Shown here piece after piece: positions 1-8,367 of a stretch of 64,000 nucleotides of DNA. Under the pieces are notes generated by a model, which was given only the letters and a program-made list of their open reading frames with translations, did no database searches and was not told where the DNA came from. Position numbers and translations under genes: made by a program. The stretch's first letter is position 1. Each line of letters starts with the position of its first letter. This DNA comes from JBBRHQ01 sp963725315 (GTDB taxonomy: Bacteria > Actinomycetota > Thermoleophilia > Solirubrobacterales > 70-9). The DNA lies in NCBI GenBank assembly GCA_963725315.1, contig CAVRYA010000005.1:124001-188000 (forward strand). Reading direction: 5' to 3'.

Positions 1-197
1 CTCATCCAAACCCATTCGTGAGGCTGAGCGTTGTCGAAGTAGAAGCGCCAGAACACGGTGTGCTGGGCGATGCGCCGGGCGGCATCCGGGAAGGCCCAAC
101 CCCAGACCGGGTCATCGTGGAAGGCGGCGGTGAGGATCTCGGTGACGGCCTCTGCGTCCGAGGCGGTGGCGACTCTGGGTTCGGATCCCGACGGCAC
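1..197 (-). CDS. GNAT-family N-acetyltransferase, N-terminal part (runs off window)
   Basis: Translating the minus strand from a GTG at 197 gives an N-terminus typical of GNAT acetyltransferases: a T/S-D-A-E-A-V-T-E-I-L opening, then AAFHDDPVWGW and an aromatic stretch. GNAT enzymes move an acetyl group from acetyl-CoA to an amine; the acetyl-CoA loop lies beyond the left edge, so the substrate is unknown. The frame is open from 197 to base 1 (66 residues seen) and is preceded by the pyrE stop codon in the same frame, so this is probably the next gene of the pyrE-epimerase run. The start is uncertain because a TTG also lies just upstream. Confidence 0.6.
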   Translation of the reverse strand, partial: MPSGSEPRVATASDAEAVTEILTAAFHDDPVWGWAFPDAARRIAQHTVFWRFYFDNAQPHEWVWM

Positions 198-236
198 TCC
201 CCGACCGTATCGCCGCGGTGGCGTGTCGGGCAAGCC

Positions 237-800
237 CTAGCGATCCGGACGGTCCGGGTAGATCTCGTCGATCGTGACCAGCGAGCGATAGGGCGCCCCG
301 GCCGCTGCCTCGATCGCCTCCGCCCCGCCGGCCAGGCGGTCGACGACGCTGAGCACGGCGGCGACCTCGAGGCCCTGCTCGGCGATCAGCTCGATCGCGG
401 CCACGGTCGAGCCGCCGCTCGTCACCGTGTCCTCGACCACCAGGCAACGGTCGCCGGGCTCGGCGGCGCCCTCGACCCAGCGCTGCAGGCCGTGCTGCTT
501 GCGCTCCTTGCGGACGAAGAAGCCGACCAGGCCCTCCCCCTCCGGCACGGCGATCGCCGCGCAGGCGAGCGGGATCGCCGCCATCACCGGCCCGCCCACC
601 GCCCTCGCCCCGGCCTCGCTCGCCGCCGCGGCGATCAGCTCCCCGGCGGCGAGGAACCCCGCCGGGCGCATCAGGGCGCGGCGGGCATCGACGTAGTAGG
701 AGGCGCGCTCGCCGCTGGAGAGGACGACCTCGCCGATCACCAGCGAGTGCTCGCGCAACTCATCGAGCAGGGTTCGCTTCGAGGCGACGAGGTCGGCCAC
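237..800 (-). CDS. pyrE: orotate phosphoribosyltransferase
   Basis: Catalyses orotate + PRPP to orotidine 5'-phosphate in de novo pyrimidine synthesis, in the cytosol. The 187-residue protein has the normal length for the family. The PRPP-binding signature LVVEDTVTSGGST lies at residues 120-132, and the flexible-loop lysines are in FVRKERKQHG (about 95-104). It sits 3 nt downstream of the epimerase gene on the same strand, so the two are probably cotranscribed. No other pyr gene is visible here, so the cluster is not a pyrimidine operon. Confidence 0.93.
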   Translation of the reverse strand: MADLVASKRTLLDELREHSLVIGEVVLSSGERASYYVDARRALMRPAGFLAAGELIAAAASEAGARAVGGPVMAAIPLACAAIAVPEGEGLVGFFVRKERKQHGLQRWVEGAAEPGDRCLVVEDTVTSGGSTVAAIELIAEQGLEVAAVLSVVDRLAGGAEAIEAAAGAPYRSLVTIDEIYPDRPDR

Positions 801-803
801 CGG

Positions 804-1733
804 CTAGAGGCCCTGGCGGAAGCCCTGGCGCCAGCTCGCGTAGGCCGGCTCCCAGCCGAGTCCGGCCTTGGCCTTCGCGTTCGAGGCGCCGCGCAGCCCG
901 GTTGCCATCGCCGCCGTCTGCTTGCCCGCGACCAGCCTGGCCAGCCAGGCCGGGATGCGGCGGGGCGGCTTCGCCCCGATCGTCTCGGCGTAGACCGGGA
1001 CCCACTCGCTCATCGGCGCCGGCTCGTCGTCGACGACGTTGTAGATGCCCGGCGCGCCGCGCTCGACCGCGGCGACCGTCGCCGCGGCCGCGTCGTCGAC
1101 GTGGATGAAGGAGGAGACGCCGCTGCCCTTGCCGACGATCGGGAACCGGCGGCGCCGTATGTCCTCGGCGGTCGAGCCGTCGAGCCCGAAGTAGGTCCCC
1201 GGGCCGTAGAACCAGCCGTAGCGCAGGATCAGGCCCTCGATCCCCTCGGCGCCCGTCACCTGCTCCTCGAGGCTGACGGTGGCCTCGACCGACTCCCCGA
1301 AGGCGCCCTCCCCGCCGCCGATCAGCGGCGCCTCCTCGTCCTTGATCGGCCCGCCCACCGGCGCGTACATGAAGGCGATGCTCTGGGCGACCACCCGCCG
1401 CGCCCCGGCGGCGCCGGCGGCCGCGATCAGGTTGCGGGTGCCCTCGCGGCGGATCCGGTTGTTGGGCCCGTACTCCGGTTTGCGGATGTCGATCCGATCG
1501 GGCAGGGAGGTCAGCTCGTGGACGACCACCTCGGGCTCGGCCGCGGCGACCCCCTCCGCCAGGGCGGGGGCGTCAAAGACGTCGCAGACGACTGCCTCCG
1601 CCCCGGCGGAGCGGATCGCCTCGGCCCGCTCCTCTGAGCGGCTCATCCCGGTCACCTCGTGCCCGGCCTCGATCAGCCGGGGGAGGAGCGAGCGCCCGAT
1701 CGCGCCGCCCGCTCCTGCGAGGAAGACCTTCAT
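804..1733 (-). CDS. NAD(P)-dependent epimerase/dehydratase family protein (extended SDR)
   Basis: A Rossmann-fold sugar-nucleotide epimerase/reductase-like protein of 309 residues. The N-terminal GAGGAIG (residues 7-13) is the dinucleotide-binding glycine motif of extended SDRs. The usual Y-x3-K catalytic pair is not obvious: the equivalent segment reads AQSIAFMYAPVGG. The protein may therefore be an atypical SDR (NmrA/isoflavone-reductase-like) or have another chemistry. Its start overlaps the stop of the upstream membrane-protein gene by 4 nt and it ends 3 nt before pyrE, which points to one transcript. The substrate cannot be named from sequence. Confidence 0.8.
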   Translation of the reverse strand: MKVFLAGAGGAIGRSLLPRLIEAGHEVTGMSRSEERAEAIRSAGAEAVVCDVFDAPALAEGVAAAEPEVVVHELTSLPDRIDIRKPEYGPNNRIRREGTRNLIAAAGAAGARRVVAQSIAFMYAPVGGPIKDEEAPLIGGGEGAFGESVEATVSLEEQVTGAEGIEGLILRYGWFYGPGTYFGLDGSTAEDIRRRRFPIVGKGSGVSSFIHVDDAAAATVAAVERGAPGIYNVVDDEPAPMSEWVPVYAETIGAKPPRRIPAWLARLVAGKQTAAMATGLRGASNAKAKAGLGWEPAYASWRQGFRQGL

Positions 1734-2140
1734 CGGCCGATCCTATCCCGCGTCTGCTCCGCGGCCAGCCGCTCGGAGACCCGCGCCAGCCAGAGGGCGC
1801 CGAGGGCGCCGAGGGCGAGCAGCACGGTGTCGGTCCAGCCCCGCGCCTCGCTGCGCGCTTCGCCCGTGTCGAAGGCGTGGTTGATCGCGTGGAACCCGTA
1901 CCAGAGCGCCCCGAGGCCGAGGATCGGCACCCGCCAGGAGGGGCGGAACACGGCCAGCGCGAGGGCGACGCCGAAGGCGATCGTAAAGGCCCCGACGTCG
2001 CCGACGTAGTGGCTGTTCTCGATCCCGTAGCGGCCGATGTCGTCGAAGAAGGTGCCGGGCGCGAACAGCGCCAGGGCGCCGGTGACGATGTGATAGGCGG
2101 CGATCACGGCGAGAACCGCGCGCAGGGTCGGCTCGGTCAC
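1730..2140 (-). CDS. four-TM hypothetical membrane protein
   Basis: A 136-residue protein with four hydrophobic segments (about 7-27, 46-64, 72-88, 102-121) joined by short loops, one of which contains a His-rich GFHAINHAFD stretch. It resembles small DUF4345-like integral membrane proteins of actinobacteria, but I cannot assign a function. The C-terminus overlaps the epimerase start by 4 nt (ATGA), so it is translationally coupled to the epimerase. It follows the L,D-transpeptidase gene by 28 nt on the same strand. Confidence 0.65.
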   Translation of the reverse strand: MTEPTLRAVLAVIAAYHIVTGALALFAPGTFFDDIGRYGIENSHYVGDVGAFTIAFGVALALAVFRPSWRVPILGLGALWYGFHAINHAFDTGEARSEARGWTDTVLLALGALGALWLARVSERLAAEQTRDRIGR

Positions 2141-2168
2141 GCCGACAGCCTAGAGCGGTGCGCCGGAC

Positions 2169-3191
2169 CTAGAAGACGAAGATGTCCTCGCCGTAGGAGA
2201 TCCGGTGGAAGATCTCCGGCTGGTCGGAGATGAAGGTGCGCAGGCAGCCGTGGCTGGCGGGGTAGTTGGGCACCGAGTAGTAGCCGTGGATCGCGTAGCC
2301 GCCGATGAAGTAGAAGGAGTAGTACATGCCCTCGGCGTTGTAGCCGGGCTGGGTCGAATAGAAGTGGAAGTGGCCGCGGATGGTCGGGGTCGACGGCTTG
2401 CCGCTGGAGATCGGGTAGATCGCCTCCACCTCGTCGCCGCGCGCGAAGACGATCACCTGCTTGGCGAGCGACGCCTCGACGTGCCTGCCGGCGCCGGGAT
2501 GGCGGACGCGGTAGCCGCCACGACCCGAGTAGACCATCCGCACCAGCCGCCTGCCGGCGTGCATGTTGCGCGCCATGCCCTTGACCTTGCGGAGCGCAAG
2601 CACCCCGCGGGCCATCTTGCTGTTGAAGCAGCGTCCCCCGGCGGGCTCGTAGCCGAGCCGGTTCAGCCCCCGCCTGAAGCCCCTGACGAGCTTGCCGCAC
2701 TGGCCGCGATGAAGCGAGGGAAAGCTCACGGTCCACGACTTGCGCACCGTGTTGTCGCCGCTGACCTCCGGCGTCGGGGCGAAGCTCGCGCTGGCCGCGT
2801 ACTTGCCCCCCTTGCGGATGATCAGCTTCGAGTAGAAGACACCGTAATCACCCTTGCCGCGATGCACCCTGACGGTCTTGGCGCGCAGCTTGTGGGCATT
2901 GCGGAAGAAGGTCACCTTGACCCTCTGGTGGGGGCGGAAGGGGGTGAGGGAGCCGATCACCCGCACCGACCTGAAGATCTTCACGCTTCCCTTGTGGAGG
3001 TGGCCCAGACGGATCTTCACGGTCGAGGGGATCAACTCGGCCGAGGCGCCGGCCGAACTGATGAGCGCGGTACCGGGGGTGGCTTGGGCGCTCGAGACCG
3101 GGCCGGGTGAGCGATCGGCTGCCGGCGCGCTCGCCGGCAGCGAAAGGAGAGCAGCCGCGAGCGCGGGGACGAGGAATAGGCGGCGACTCAT
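2169..3191 (-). CDS. L,D-transpeptidase (YkuD fold) with N-terminal export signal
   Basis: A cell-wall enzyme that makes 3-3 peptidoglycan cross-links or attaches proteins to the wall, acting outside the membrane. The start at 3191 gives MSRRLFLVPALAAALL, a clean signal peptide; an upstream in-frame start would put a hydrophilic stretch before it. An Ig-like middle region is followed by a peptidoglycan-binding-like segment (GQCGKLVRGFRRGLNRLGYE). The C-terminal YkuD domain has the AIHGY and SHGCLR motifs, whose Cys is the catalytic nucleophile. All key residues are present. The gene heads a minus-strand run through the epimerase to pyrE. Confidence 0.87.
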   Translation of the reverse strand: MSRRLFLVPALAAALLSLPASAPAADRSPGPVSSAQATPGTALISSAGASAELIPSTVKIRLGHLHKGSVKIFRSVRVIGSLTPFRPHQRVKVTFFRNAHKLRAKTVRVHRGKGDYGVFYSKLIIRKGGKYAASASFAPTPEVSGDNTVRKSWTVSFPSLHRGQCGKLVRGFRRGLNRLGYEPAGGRCFNSKMARGVLALRKVKGMARNMHAGRRLVRMVYSGRGGYRVRHPGAGRHVEASLAKQVIVFARGDEVEAIYPISSGKPSTPTIRGHFHFYSTQPGYNAEGMYYSFYFIGGYAIHGYYSVPNYPASHGCLRTFISDQPEIFHRISYGEDIFVF

Positions 3192-3284
3192 CGCCTCGCA
3201 TTGTGACTGATGACCCTTCAAATTCGGGTGAGCGAAGCGTGAGCGGTCACTCACCACAAGCCTGACGCCCCGGGCAGACGGATG

Positions 3285-3335
3285 GCGCTGGTGTTAGGGG
3301 CACAGGTGTCAGGCGGCGGAGCCGCCGCAAATGAC
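3285..3335 (+). repeat. divergent copy of a dispersed two-hairpin intergenic repeat
   Basis: A degenerate copy of the element seen at 10628-10754 and 31634-31683. The second hairpin is preserved (GGCGGCGGAGCCGCC, followed by GCAAATG), as is the preceding GGTGTTAGGGGCACAGG. The first hairpin arm is decayed. It lies between the start of the L,D-transpeptidase gene and the stop of the RDD-CPBP gene. Confidence 0.5.
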
Positions 3336-3355
3336 ATCTTTTTCGCCGCGGGGCC

Positions 3356-4657
3356 TCACTGCCCGAACAGCGCGACCGTGTTGTTGAGCGCGTGGAGGAT
3401 CACCCCGGGGAGGATCGAGCCGGTGCGCTCATAGAGCAGGGCCAGCACCGTGCCGAAGATGATCAGCGGGGGCACCGCGGTGATTCCGGTGAAGACGTGC
3501 AGGGCGCCGAAGACGACGCCGCTGGCCAGCGCCGCCGCCAGGCCCGGGAGGCGCTCACGGATTCCGCTGAAGACCATCCCGCGGAAGCAGAGCTCTTCGC
3601 TGGTCGCCGCGCAGACGACGATCAGCAGGACCTGCACCCAGACCGGCCCGAAGGAGGAGGCGATGTCCTCCTGCTTGGGCTGGGTGATGAAGACCGCGTA
3701 GACGGCGGCGAGGGCGATGTAGGCGCCGGCGGCGGCGAACATCCACTTGATCGCCGATGGGCGGAAGCTGCGCACGCCGAGGCGCCCGAGGGCTTCGCGC
3801 ATCGAGTCGCTGCGGCTGCGGGCCACGAACAGCGGCACCGCGACGAAGGCGAGGACGGTCATCAGCTGGACGAAGACGTTGGCGGCGGTGCTCAGGTCCT
3901 CGCTGCTCGCGGGATTGTCGATGATGATCGCCGGGACGCCGAGGACGATCCCGCCGAGGATCGCTGCGAGCATCGCGACGATCGCCACCTTCGGCCCCCA
4001 GTTCGAGTAGGGGAACGGCGCCCGCGCCGGCTCCGGCCCGGGCGCGGGCTGGGCGCCGGGCGGCGGCGCCGCCGACGCCTGCGGTGGCGGGACGGGCGCC
4101 GCGGGAGGGATCGTGGAGGGAGGTGCTTCGGGCCGGGGCACGCCGCCGAGGGCGGCCGAAGCCTCGCCGAACAGCTCGCCGGAGGTCGGCGCCGCAGCGG
4201 CGGGGCGAACCGGCGCCGGCGCCTGCTTTGCCTGCTCCCGGACGACCACCGTATTCGCCGTCCGGTCGCCGAGACGCTGGCTTCGCGGCGAGCGCTTGAC
4301 GATCAGCCAGTCGACCCCGATCAACGCCAGCGGCAGATCGACCAGGCGGAGCAGGTTGCGCAGGGCTGCGTCGTTGTAGGAGAGCCGGGCTCCGGCGGCG
4401 ACCGGCAGGACCCGGATGCCGAAGGCGTTCTTGCCGATCGTCTGCCCGAAGCGCCACTCGCACACCGCGAAGTAGTTGAACCAGGCGCTGAGCAGGAGCA
4501 GGACGACGATACCCCCGGCGACCTTGTGATCCGCGAAGAACCCCGGCGGGAAGGAGCTGAGGATCCAGGAGAGCCCGATCACCCAGACGGCGCTGTCGAG
4601 CAGCGCCGCGAGGAAGCGCCGCGAGAAGCTGGCGAACTCGATTCCGGGCTCAGACAA
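3356..4657 (-). CDS. RDD-domain / CPBP-family intramembrane protease fusion
   Basis: A 433-residue two-domain membrane protein. Residues 1-150 form an RDD domain with three membrane segments (RRFLAALLDSAVW, then GKNAFGIRVLP). A roughly 75-residue Pro/Ala-rich linker follows. The second half is a CPBP (CAAX-like) protease with motif 1 EELCFRG (about 354), motif 2 FGALHV and the C-terminal HALNN. These Glu and His residues form the expected metal site, so the protease looks catalytically complete. CPBP proteases cleave within membranes; the substrate is unknown. It overlaps the end of the HAD gene by 8 nt. The fusion may tether or regulate the protease. Confidence 0.85.
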   Translation of the reverse strand: MSEPGIEFASFSRRFLAALLDSAVWVIGLSWILSSFPPGFFADHKVAGGIVVLLLLSAWFNYFAVCEWRFGQTIGKNAFGIRVLPVAAGARLSYNDAALRNLLRLVDLPLALIGVDWLIVKRSPRSQRLGDRTANTVVVREQAKQAPAPVRPAAAAPTSGELFGEASAALGGVPRPEAPPSTIPPAAPVPPPQASAAPPPGAQPAPGPEPARAPFPYSNWGPKVAIVAMLAAILGGIVLGVPAIIIDNPASSEDLSTAANVFVQLMTVLAFVAVPLFVARSRSDSMREALGRLGVRSFRPSAIKWMFAAAGAYIALAAVYAVFITQPKQEDIASSFGPVWVQVLLIVVCAATSEELCFRGMVFSGIRERLPGLAAALASGVVFGALHVFTGITAVPPLIIFGTVLALLYERTGSILPGVILHALNNTVALFGQ

Positions 4658-5327
4658 GCTCGGCCACCTCGGTCAGCGAGGAGACGTCCCCGCCGCCTTC
4701 GCGCCGGATCAGCAGCGTCCGCAGGCCGGCGGCGCGGGCCCCGGCGATGTCCTCCTCGGGTGTGTCGCCGACGTGCACGGCCTGCTCGGGCGCGCAGCCC
4801 GCGATAGCCAGCGCCCGCTCGAAGATCTCCGGCTCGGGCTTGCGCGCCCCCGCCTCGGCGGATGAGACGACCGCGTCGAGGCCCGAGCTCAGCCCGCACC
4901 GCTCCAGCACCGTGCCGAGCGAAACGTCCCAGTTGGAGACGCATACGGTGGCCAGGCCTCGCGCCCGCAGCGCCGAGAGAGCGGGGGCCGCGTCCGCGAA
5001 CGGGTTGAACCTGATCGCGTCCAGCAGGGTCTCGACCCCCACCTCCAGCCCGAGGCGCTCGGAGAGGATCGCGGCGCAGCGCCGGCGAAGGTCCGCCAGC
5101 GAGGCCGCATCGCGCCCCTCGATGCTGTGCTCGCGGTAGTAGTCCATCTCGGCCCTGACCGCCTCGATCAGCCGGCCCTCCTCGACAGCGTCGCCGAGTG
5201 CCCGCCGCAGCCCGACCCAGGGCGGCTCGAGCTCGACCAGGGTGCCGAGGGCGTCGAGGAAGACGGCTCTGGTCGCGCGTGAGGCCGGGGCGCCTCCCGA
5301 CGGAGGTGTTGCGGGTATGTTGGCCAC
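4650..5327 (-). CDS. HAD-superfamily hydrolase
   Basis: A phosphatase/dehalogenase-like enzyme of about 225 residues. Motif I is VFLDALGTL (nucleophile Asp about residue 25), motif II VSNWD, motif III lysine in GARKPEPEIF and motif IV GDTPEEDIAGA. The Leu two residues after the nucleophile replaces the general-acid Asp of many HAD phosphatases, as in dehalogenase-like and REG-2-like members, so a phosphatase role is not assured. The GTG at 5327 is the only usable start before motif I. It overlaps the start of the divergent mscS gene, leaving no conventional intergenic promoter. Confidence 0.82.
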   Translation of the reverse strand: MANIPATPPSGGAPASRATRAVFLDALGTLVELEPPWVGLRRALGDAVEEGRLIEAVRAEMDYYREHSIEGRDAASLADLRRRCAAILSERLGLEVGVETLLDAIRFNPFADAAPALSALRARGLATVCVSNWDVSLGTVLERCGLSSGLDAVVSSAEAGARKPEPEIFERALAIAGCAPEQAVHVGDTPEEDIAGARAAGLRTLLIRREGGGDVSSLTEVAELV

Positions 5328-6171
5328 GATGCCGCTGGCAGTTTCACAGGTAGCCTCCGCCGCCACGCTGCGGCTCGGAGATCTTCCGCTGGCGGCTGAG
5401 GAGTCCTTCTGGCAGAGCCACGGCGACGAGATCTCGGCGGCGATCACAATGCTGGTCGCGATCCTCGTCGCCTTCCTTGTCGACCGCCTTGTGATCGGCC
5501 GCGGGGCGCGGGTCGCCGAGCGCATGTCCGACAGCGGCGTCTCCCGCGGCGCCCACACCAGGCTGCGGGTCGTGCGGCGGCTGGTCTTCGTCGCCATCCT
5601 GGTGATCGGCGCGGCGCTGGCCCTCAGCCAGTTCGGCCAGATCAAGCGGCTCGCCACCGGGATCCTCGCCTCCAGCGCGGTGCTCGGCCTGATCATCGGG
5701 TTCGCCGCCCGCCAGACCCTCGGCAACATGATCGCCGGGGTGATGCTGGCGGTGACCCAGCCGATCAGGATCGGCGACCGAGTCAGCTTCGAGGAGGTCA
5801 CCGGGCGGGTCGACGACCTCACCCTCTCCTACACCTACATCGACCCCGGCAACGGCGACCTCGTCGTCGTCCCCAACGAGCGGATCGTCACCGGCACCCT
5901 CTACAACCACTCCACCGGGGATCGCGGCGCGCCGATCACCGCCTCGGCCTGGATGCCCGCGGGCGCCGACCTCTCCCGCGCCCGGGAGGCGATCAAGGAG
6001 GGGGCGGGCGCCGACGAGGTGCGCCTGGCCGAATGGACCCCCGAGGGGCTGAGGCTGGAGGTGCTGGTCTCCCCGGGCGCCGCCCGGACGAGGATCGGCG
6101 ACGAGGAGAGGGTGCTGAGGGAGCGGGCGCAGAAGGCTCTCCAGGGAGCCGGGCTGCTCGCCGAGGACTGA
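5317..6171 (+). CDS. small-conductance mechanosensitive channel (MscS family)
   Basis: A membrane channel that releases solutes on hypo-osmotic shock. Three N-terminal membrane segments end in the glycine/alanine-rich pore helix around GFAARQTLGN (about residue 130). This is followed by the beta domain (VTQPIRIGDRV, VVVPNERI). The start at 5317 is chosen because a GGAGGT ribosome-binding site sits 9 nt upstream (5302-5307). It precedes the PBP gene by 16 nt, so the two may share a transcript. At 284 residues it has the standard compact MscS length. Confidence 0.88.
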   Translation: MLATMPLAVSQVASAATLRLGDLPLAAEESFWQSHGDEISAAITMLVAILVAFLVDRLVIGRGARVAERMSDSGVSRGAHTRLRVVRRLVFVAILVIGAALALSQFGQIKRLATGILASSAVLGLIIGFAARQTLGNMIAGVMLAVTQPIRIGDRVSFEEVTGRVDDLTLSYTYIDPGNGDLVVVPNERIVTGTLYNHSTGDRGAPITASAWMPAGADLSRAREAIKEGAGADEVRLAEWTPEGLRLEVLVSPGAARTRIGDEERVLRERAQKALQGAGLLAED

Positions 6172-6187
6172 AGGCTACGATTTGGCC

Positions 6188-8347
6188 ATGACCTCGCGCC
6201 AGCGCCGACGCCAGCGGCGGCGCGGCGGCGTGCGAAGCAAGCTGCTGTTCGCCGCCGCTGGCCTTCTGGCCGTCGCCGTCGGCTCGATCCTCGCCCTGGG
6301 CGGCTGGTTCCTCTCGGTTGCCGACGACGCGCCGCCCCTCTCAAACTGCAAGCAGCCGGAGAGCCGCGGCAACACGGTCCTGCTCGCCGCCGACGGCAGC
6401 CGCCTCGGCTACGTCCGCTCGGACGTGGCCAGGGCGCCCGTCCCGATCGAGCGCATCGGTCAGGACCTGCGCCAGGCGACGGTGGCGATCGAGGACCAGC
6501 GCTTCTACCAGCACAACGGCGTCGACTACGAGGGTGGCCTCCGCGCCCTGATCGCCGACATCACCTCGGGCGAGCTGAAGCAGGGAGGCTCGACGATCAC
6601 CATGCAGCTGATGCGCAGCCTCTGCTTCGAGCATCCGCAGCGGACGATCGAGCGCAAGGCCCAGGAGGCGAAGCTCGCCGTCTCCTACGAGGAGCACCAC
6701 TCGAAGGCGGAGATCCTCGACTCCTACCTCAACTCGGCCTCCTACGGCACGGTGAACGGTCGCACCGCGGTCGGCGTCCAGGCCGCCTCACGGATCTATT
6801 TCTCGCGGCCGGCGTCACGGCTCAGCGTCGAACAGGCGGCGCTGCTCGCCGGGCTGCCCCAGGCGCCCTCCGAGTACAACCCGCTGCTCAACCCCGCCGC
6901 GGCCCGCCGGCGCCGCAATCAAGTGCTGGCGAAGATGGCCGACCTCGGCTATATCAGCCGGGCCCGCGGCAGCCTGGCCGAGCAGCGGGGTCTCAGACTG
7001 CGGCCCTCCGACGCCTACACGGAGCGACGCGAGCCCTACTTCTTCGACTACGTCGAGAAGGCGCTGATCTCCCACTACGGAGTGGACGAGGTCCGCAACG
7101 GCGGCCTCAGGGTGCAGACGACGATCGAGCCCCGCTACCAGGACGTCGGCCGCGAGGCGATCACCTCGACCCTGCCCTACTCCAGCGACCCCGCGGGGGC
7201 GCTGGTGGCAATCGACCCCCGCAACGGCTACATCCGGGCGATGGCCTCGAGCGGCTCCTACGACGCCGACCAGTTCAACCTCGCCGCCCAGAGCCATCGC
7301 CAGCCGGGCTCGACCTTCAAGATGTTCGTGCTGACCACGGCGGTCAAGCAGGGGATCGACCCCTACCACACCTACTACACCTCGAAGCCGCTCAGCCTCG
7401 ACCTGCCCGAGTGGGGCCACTGGGACGTCCACACCGCGGACGAGGGCTACATGGGCACGGTCAACCTGCAGCAGGCGACCGTCGCCTCCGACAACACGGT
7501 GTTCGCCCAGCTCGACCTCGACGTCGGCCCCCAGAACGTCGCCCGGACGGCCCACTCGATGGGAGTGACCAGCACGCTCGACGGGATCCCGGCCGAGGGG
7601 CTCGGCGGCCTGCGGGTCGGGGTCTCGCCGCTGGAGATGGCCGATGCCTTCGCGACGCTCGCCTCCGGCGGGATCCACCGCAACCCGATCGCGATCCGCA
7701 AGGTCACCCTGCCGGGAGGAAGCGTGGAGCGTCCTGAGAATGCAGAGCCGCGGCGGGTGCTGCCTGCCAACGTTGCCTACGAGGTCACCAGGATCCTCCA
7801 CGACAACATCACCTCGGGGACCGGCACCGCCGCCTACACGGGCTGCTACGGACAGGCCGGCAAGACCGGCACGACCGACAGGTACGTGGACGCCTGGTTC
7901 GACGGTTACCAACCCAACCTGGCGACCTCGGTCTGGGTCGGCTACCCGCAGTCGAACCAGATCGAGATGAGCAGCGTTCACGGGATCACCGTGTTCGGCG
8001 GCACCTTCCCCGCGGACATCTGGAACGCCTTCTACAGCGGCATCGGCGTGCCCTGCGATTACTTCAAGGTCCCCACCCAGCCGGTCAGCTGGGCCCCGTT
8101 CACGGGCAGCTACACGGCCTCCGCCCCCTCCCCGCGCAGGCCCTCGAAAAAGGCGCAGGGGGCAGACGGGACGGGGGGCGCGGGCGACGGCACGGGAGGC
8201 TATGACCCCAACGCCTACGCGCCCGGCGCCGGCACCCAGCAACCGGCCCCGGTCCCTGCCCCGGCGCCCTCACCCGCCCCGCCGCCGCCCGCACCGGCCC
8301 CCCAGGTGGGAGTCGGGGGCGACGGGACCGCCGGGGGCGATACCTGA
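6188..8347 (+). CDS. class A penicillin-binding protein (bifunctional transglycosylase/transpeptidase)
   Basis: Polymerises lipid II and cross-links peptidoglycan at the outer face of the membrane. It has one N-terminal anchor (LLFAAAGLLAVAVGSILALG). The GT51 domain carries its catalytic Glu in EDQRFYQHNGVD (about residue 101) and GGSTITMQL. The transpeptidase domain has STFK (about 374), SDN (about 434) and KTGT (about 558), so all three penicillin-binding motifs are intact. A roughly 90-residue Gly/Pro/Ala-rich tail is probably extracellular and unstructured. The ATG at 6188 places the basic stretch SRQRRRQRRRGG just before the anchor. Confidence 0.95.
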   Translation: MTSRQRRRQRRRGGVRSKLLFAAAGLLAVAVGSILALGGWFLSVADDAPPLSNCKQPESRGNTVLLAADGSRLGYVRSDVARAPVPIERIGQDLRQATVAIEDQRFYQHNGVDYEGGLRALIADITSGELKQGGSTITMQLMRSLCFEHPQRTIERKAQEAKLAVSYEEHHSKAEILDSYLNSASYGTVNGRTAVGVQAASRIYFSRPASRLSVEQAALLAGLPQAPSEYNPLLNPAAARRRRNQVLAKMADLGYISRARGSLAEQRGLRLRPSDAYTERREPYFFDYVEKALISHYGVDEVRNGGLRVQTTIEPRYQDVGREAITSTLPYSSDPAGALVAIDPRNGYIRAMASSGSYDADQFNLAAQSHRQPGSTFKMFVLTTAVKQGIDPYHTYYTSKPLSLDLPEWGHWDVHTADEGYMGTVNLQQATVASDNTVFAQLDLDVGPQNVARTAHSMGVTSTLDGIPAEGLGGLRVGVSPLEMADAFATLASGGIHRNPIAIRKVTLPGGSVERPENAEPRRVLPANVAYEVTRILHDNITSGTGTAAYTGCYGQAGKTGTTDRYVDAWFDGYQPNLATSVWVGYPQSNQIEMSSVHGITVFGGTFPADIWNAFYSGIGVPCDYFKVPTQPVSWAPFTGSYTASAPSPRRPSKKAQGADGTGGAGDGTGGYDPNAYAPGAGTQQPAPVPAPAPSPAPPPPAPAPQVGVGGDGTAGGDT

Positions 8348-8367
8348 GCCAAGCTCAGCGCCGCGGG

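Noticed and set aside
18..1637. Very long plus-strand open frame over the pyrE and epimerase genes
   Set aside because: It is the antisense of two clear genes; GC-rich codons produce long empty reading frames. Its translation is low-complexity Arg/Gly/Asp without domains.
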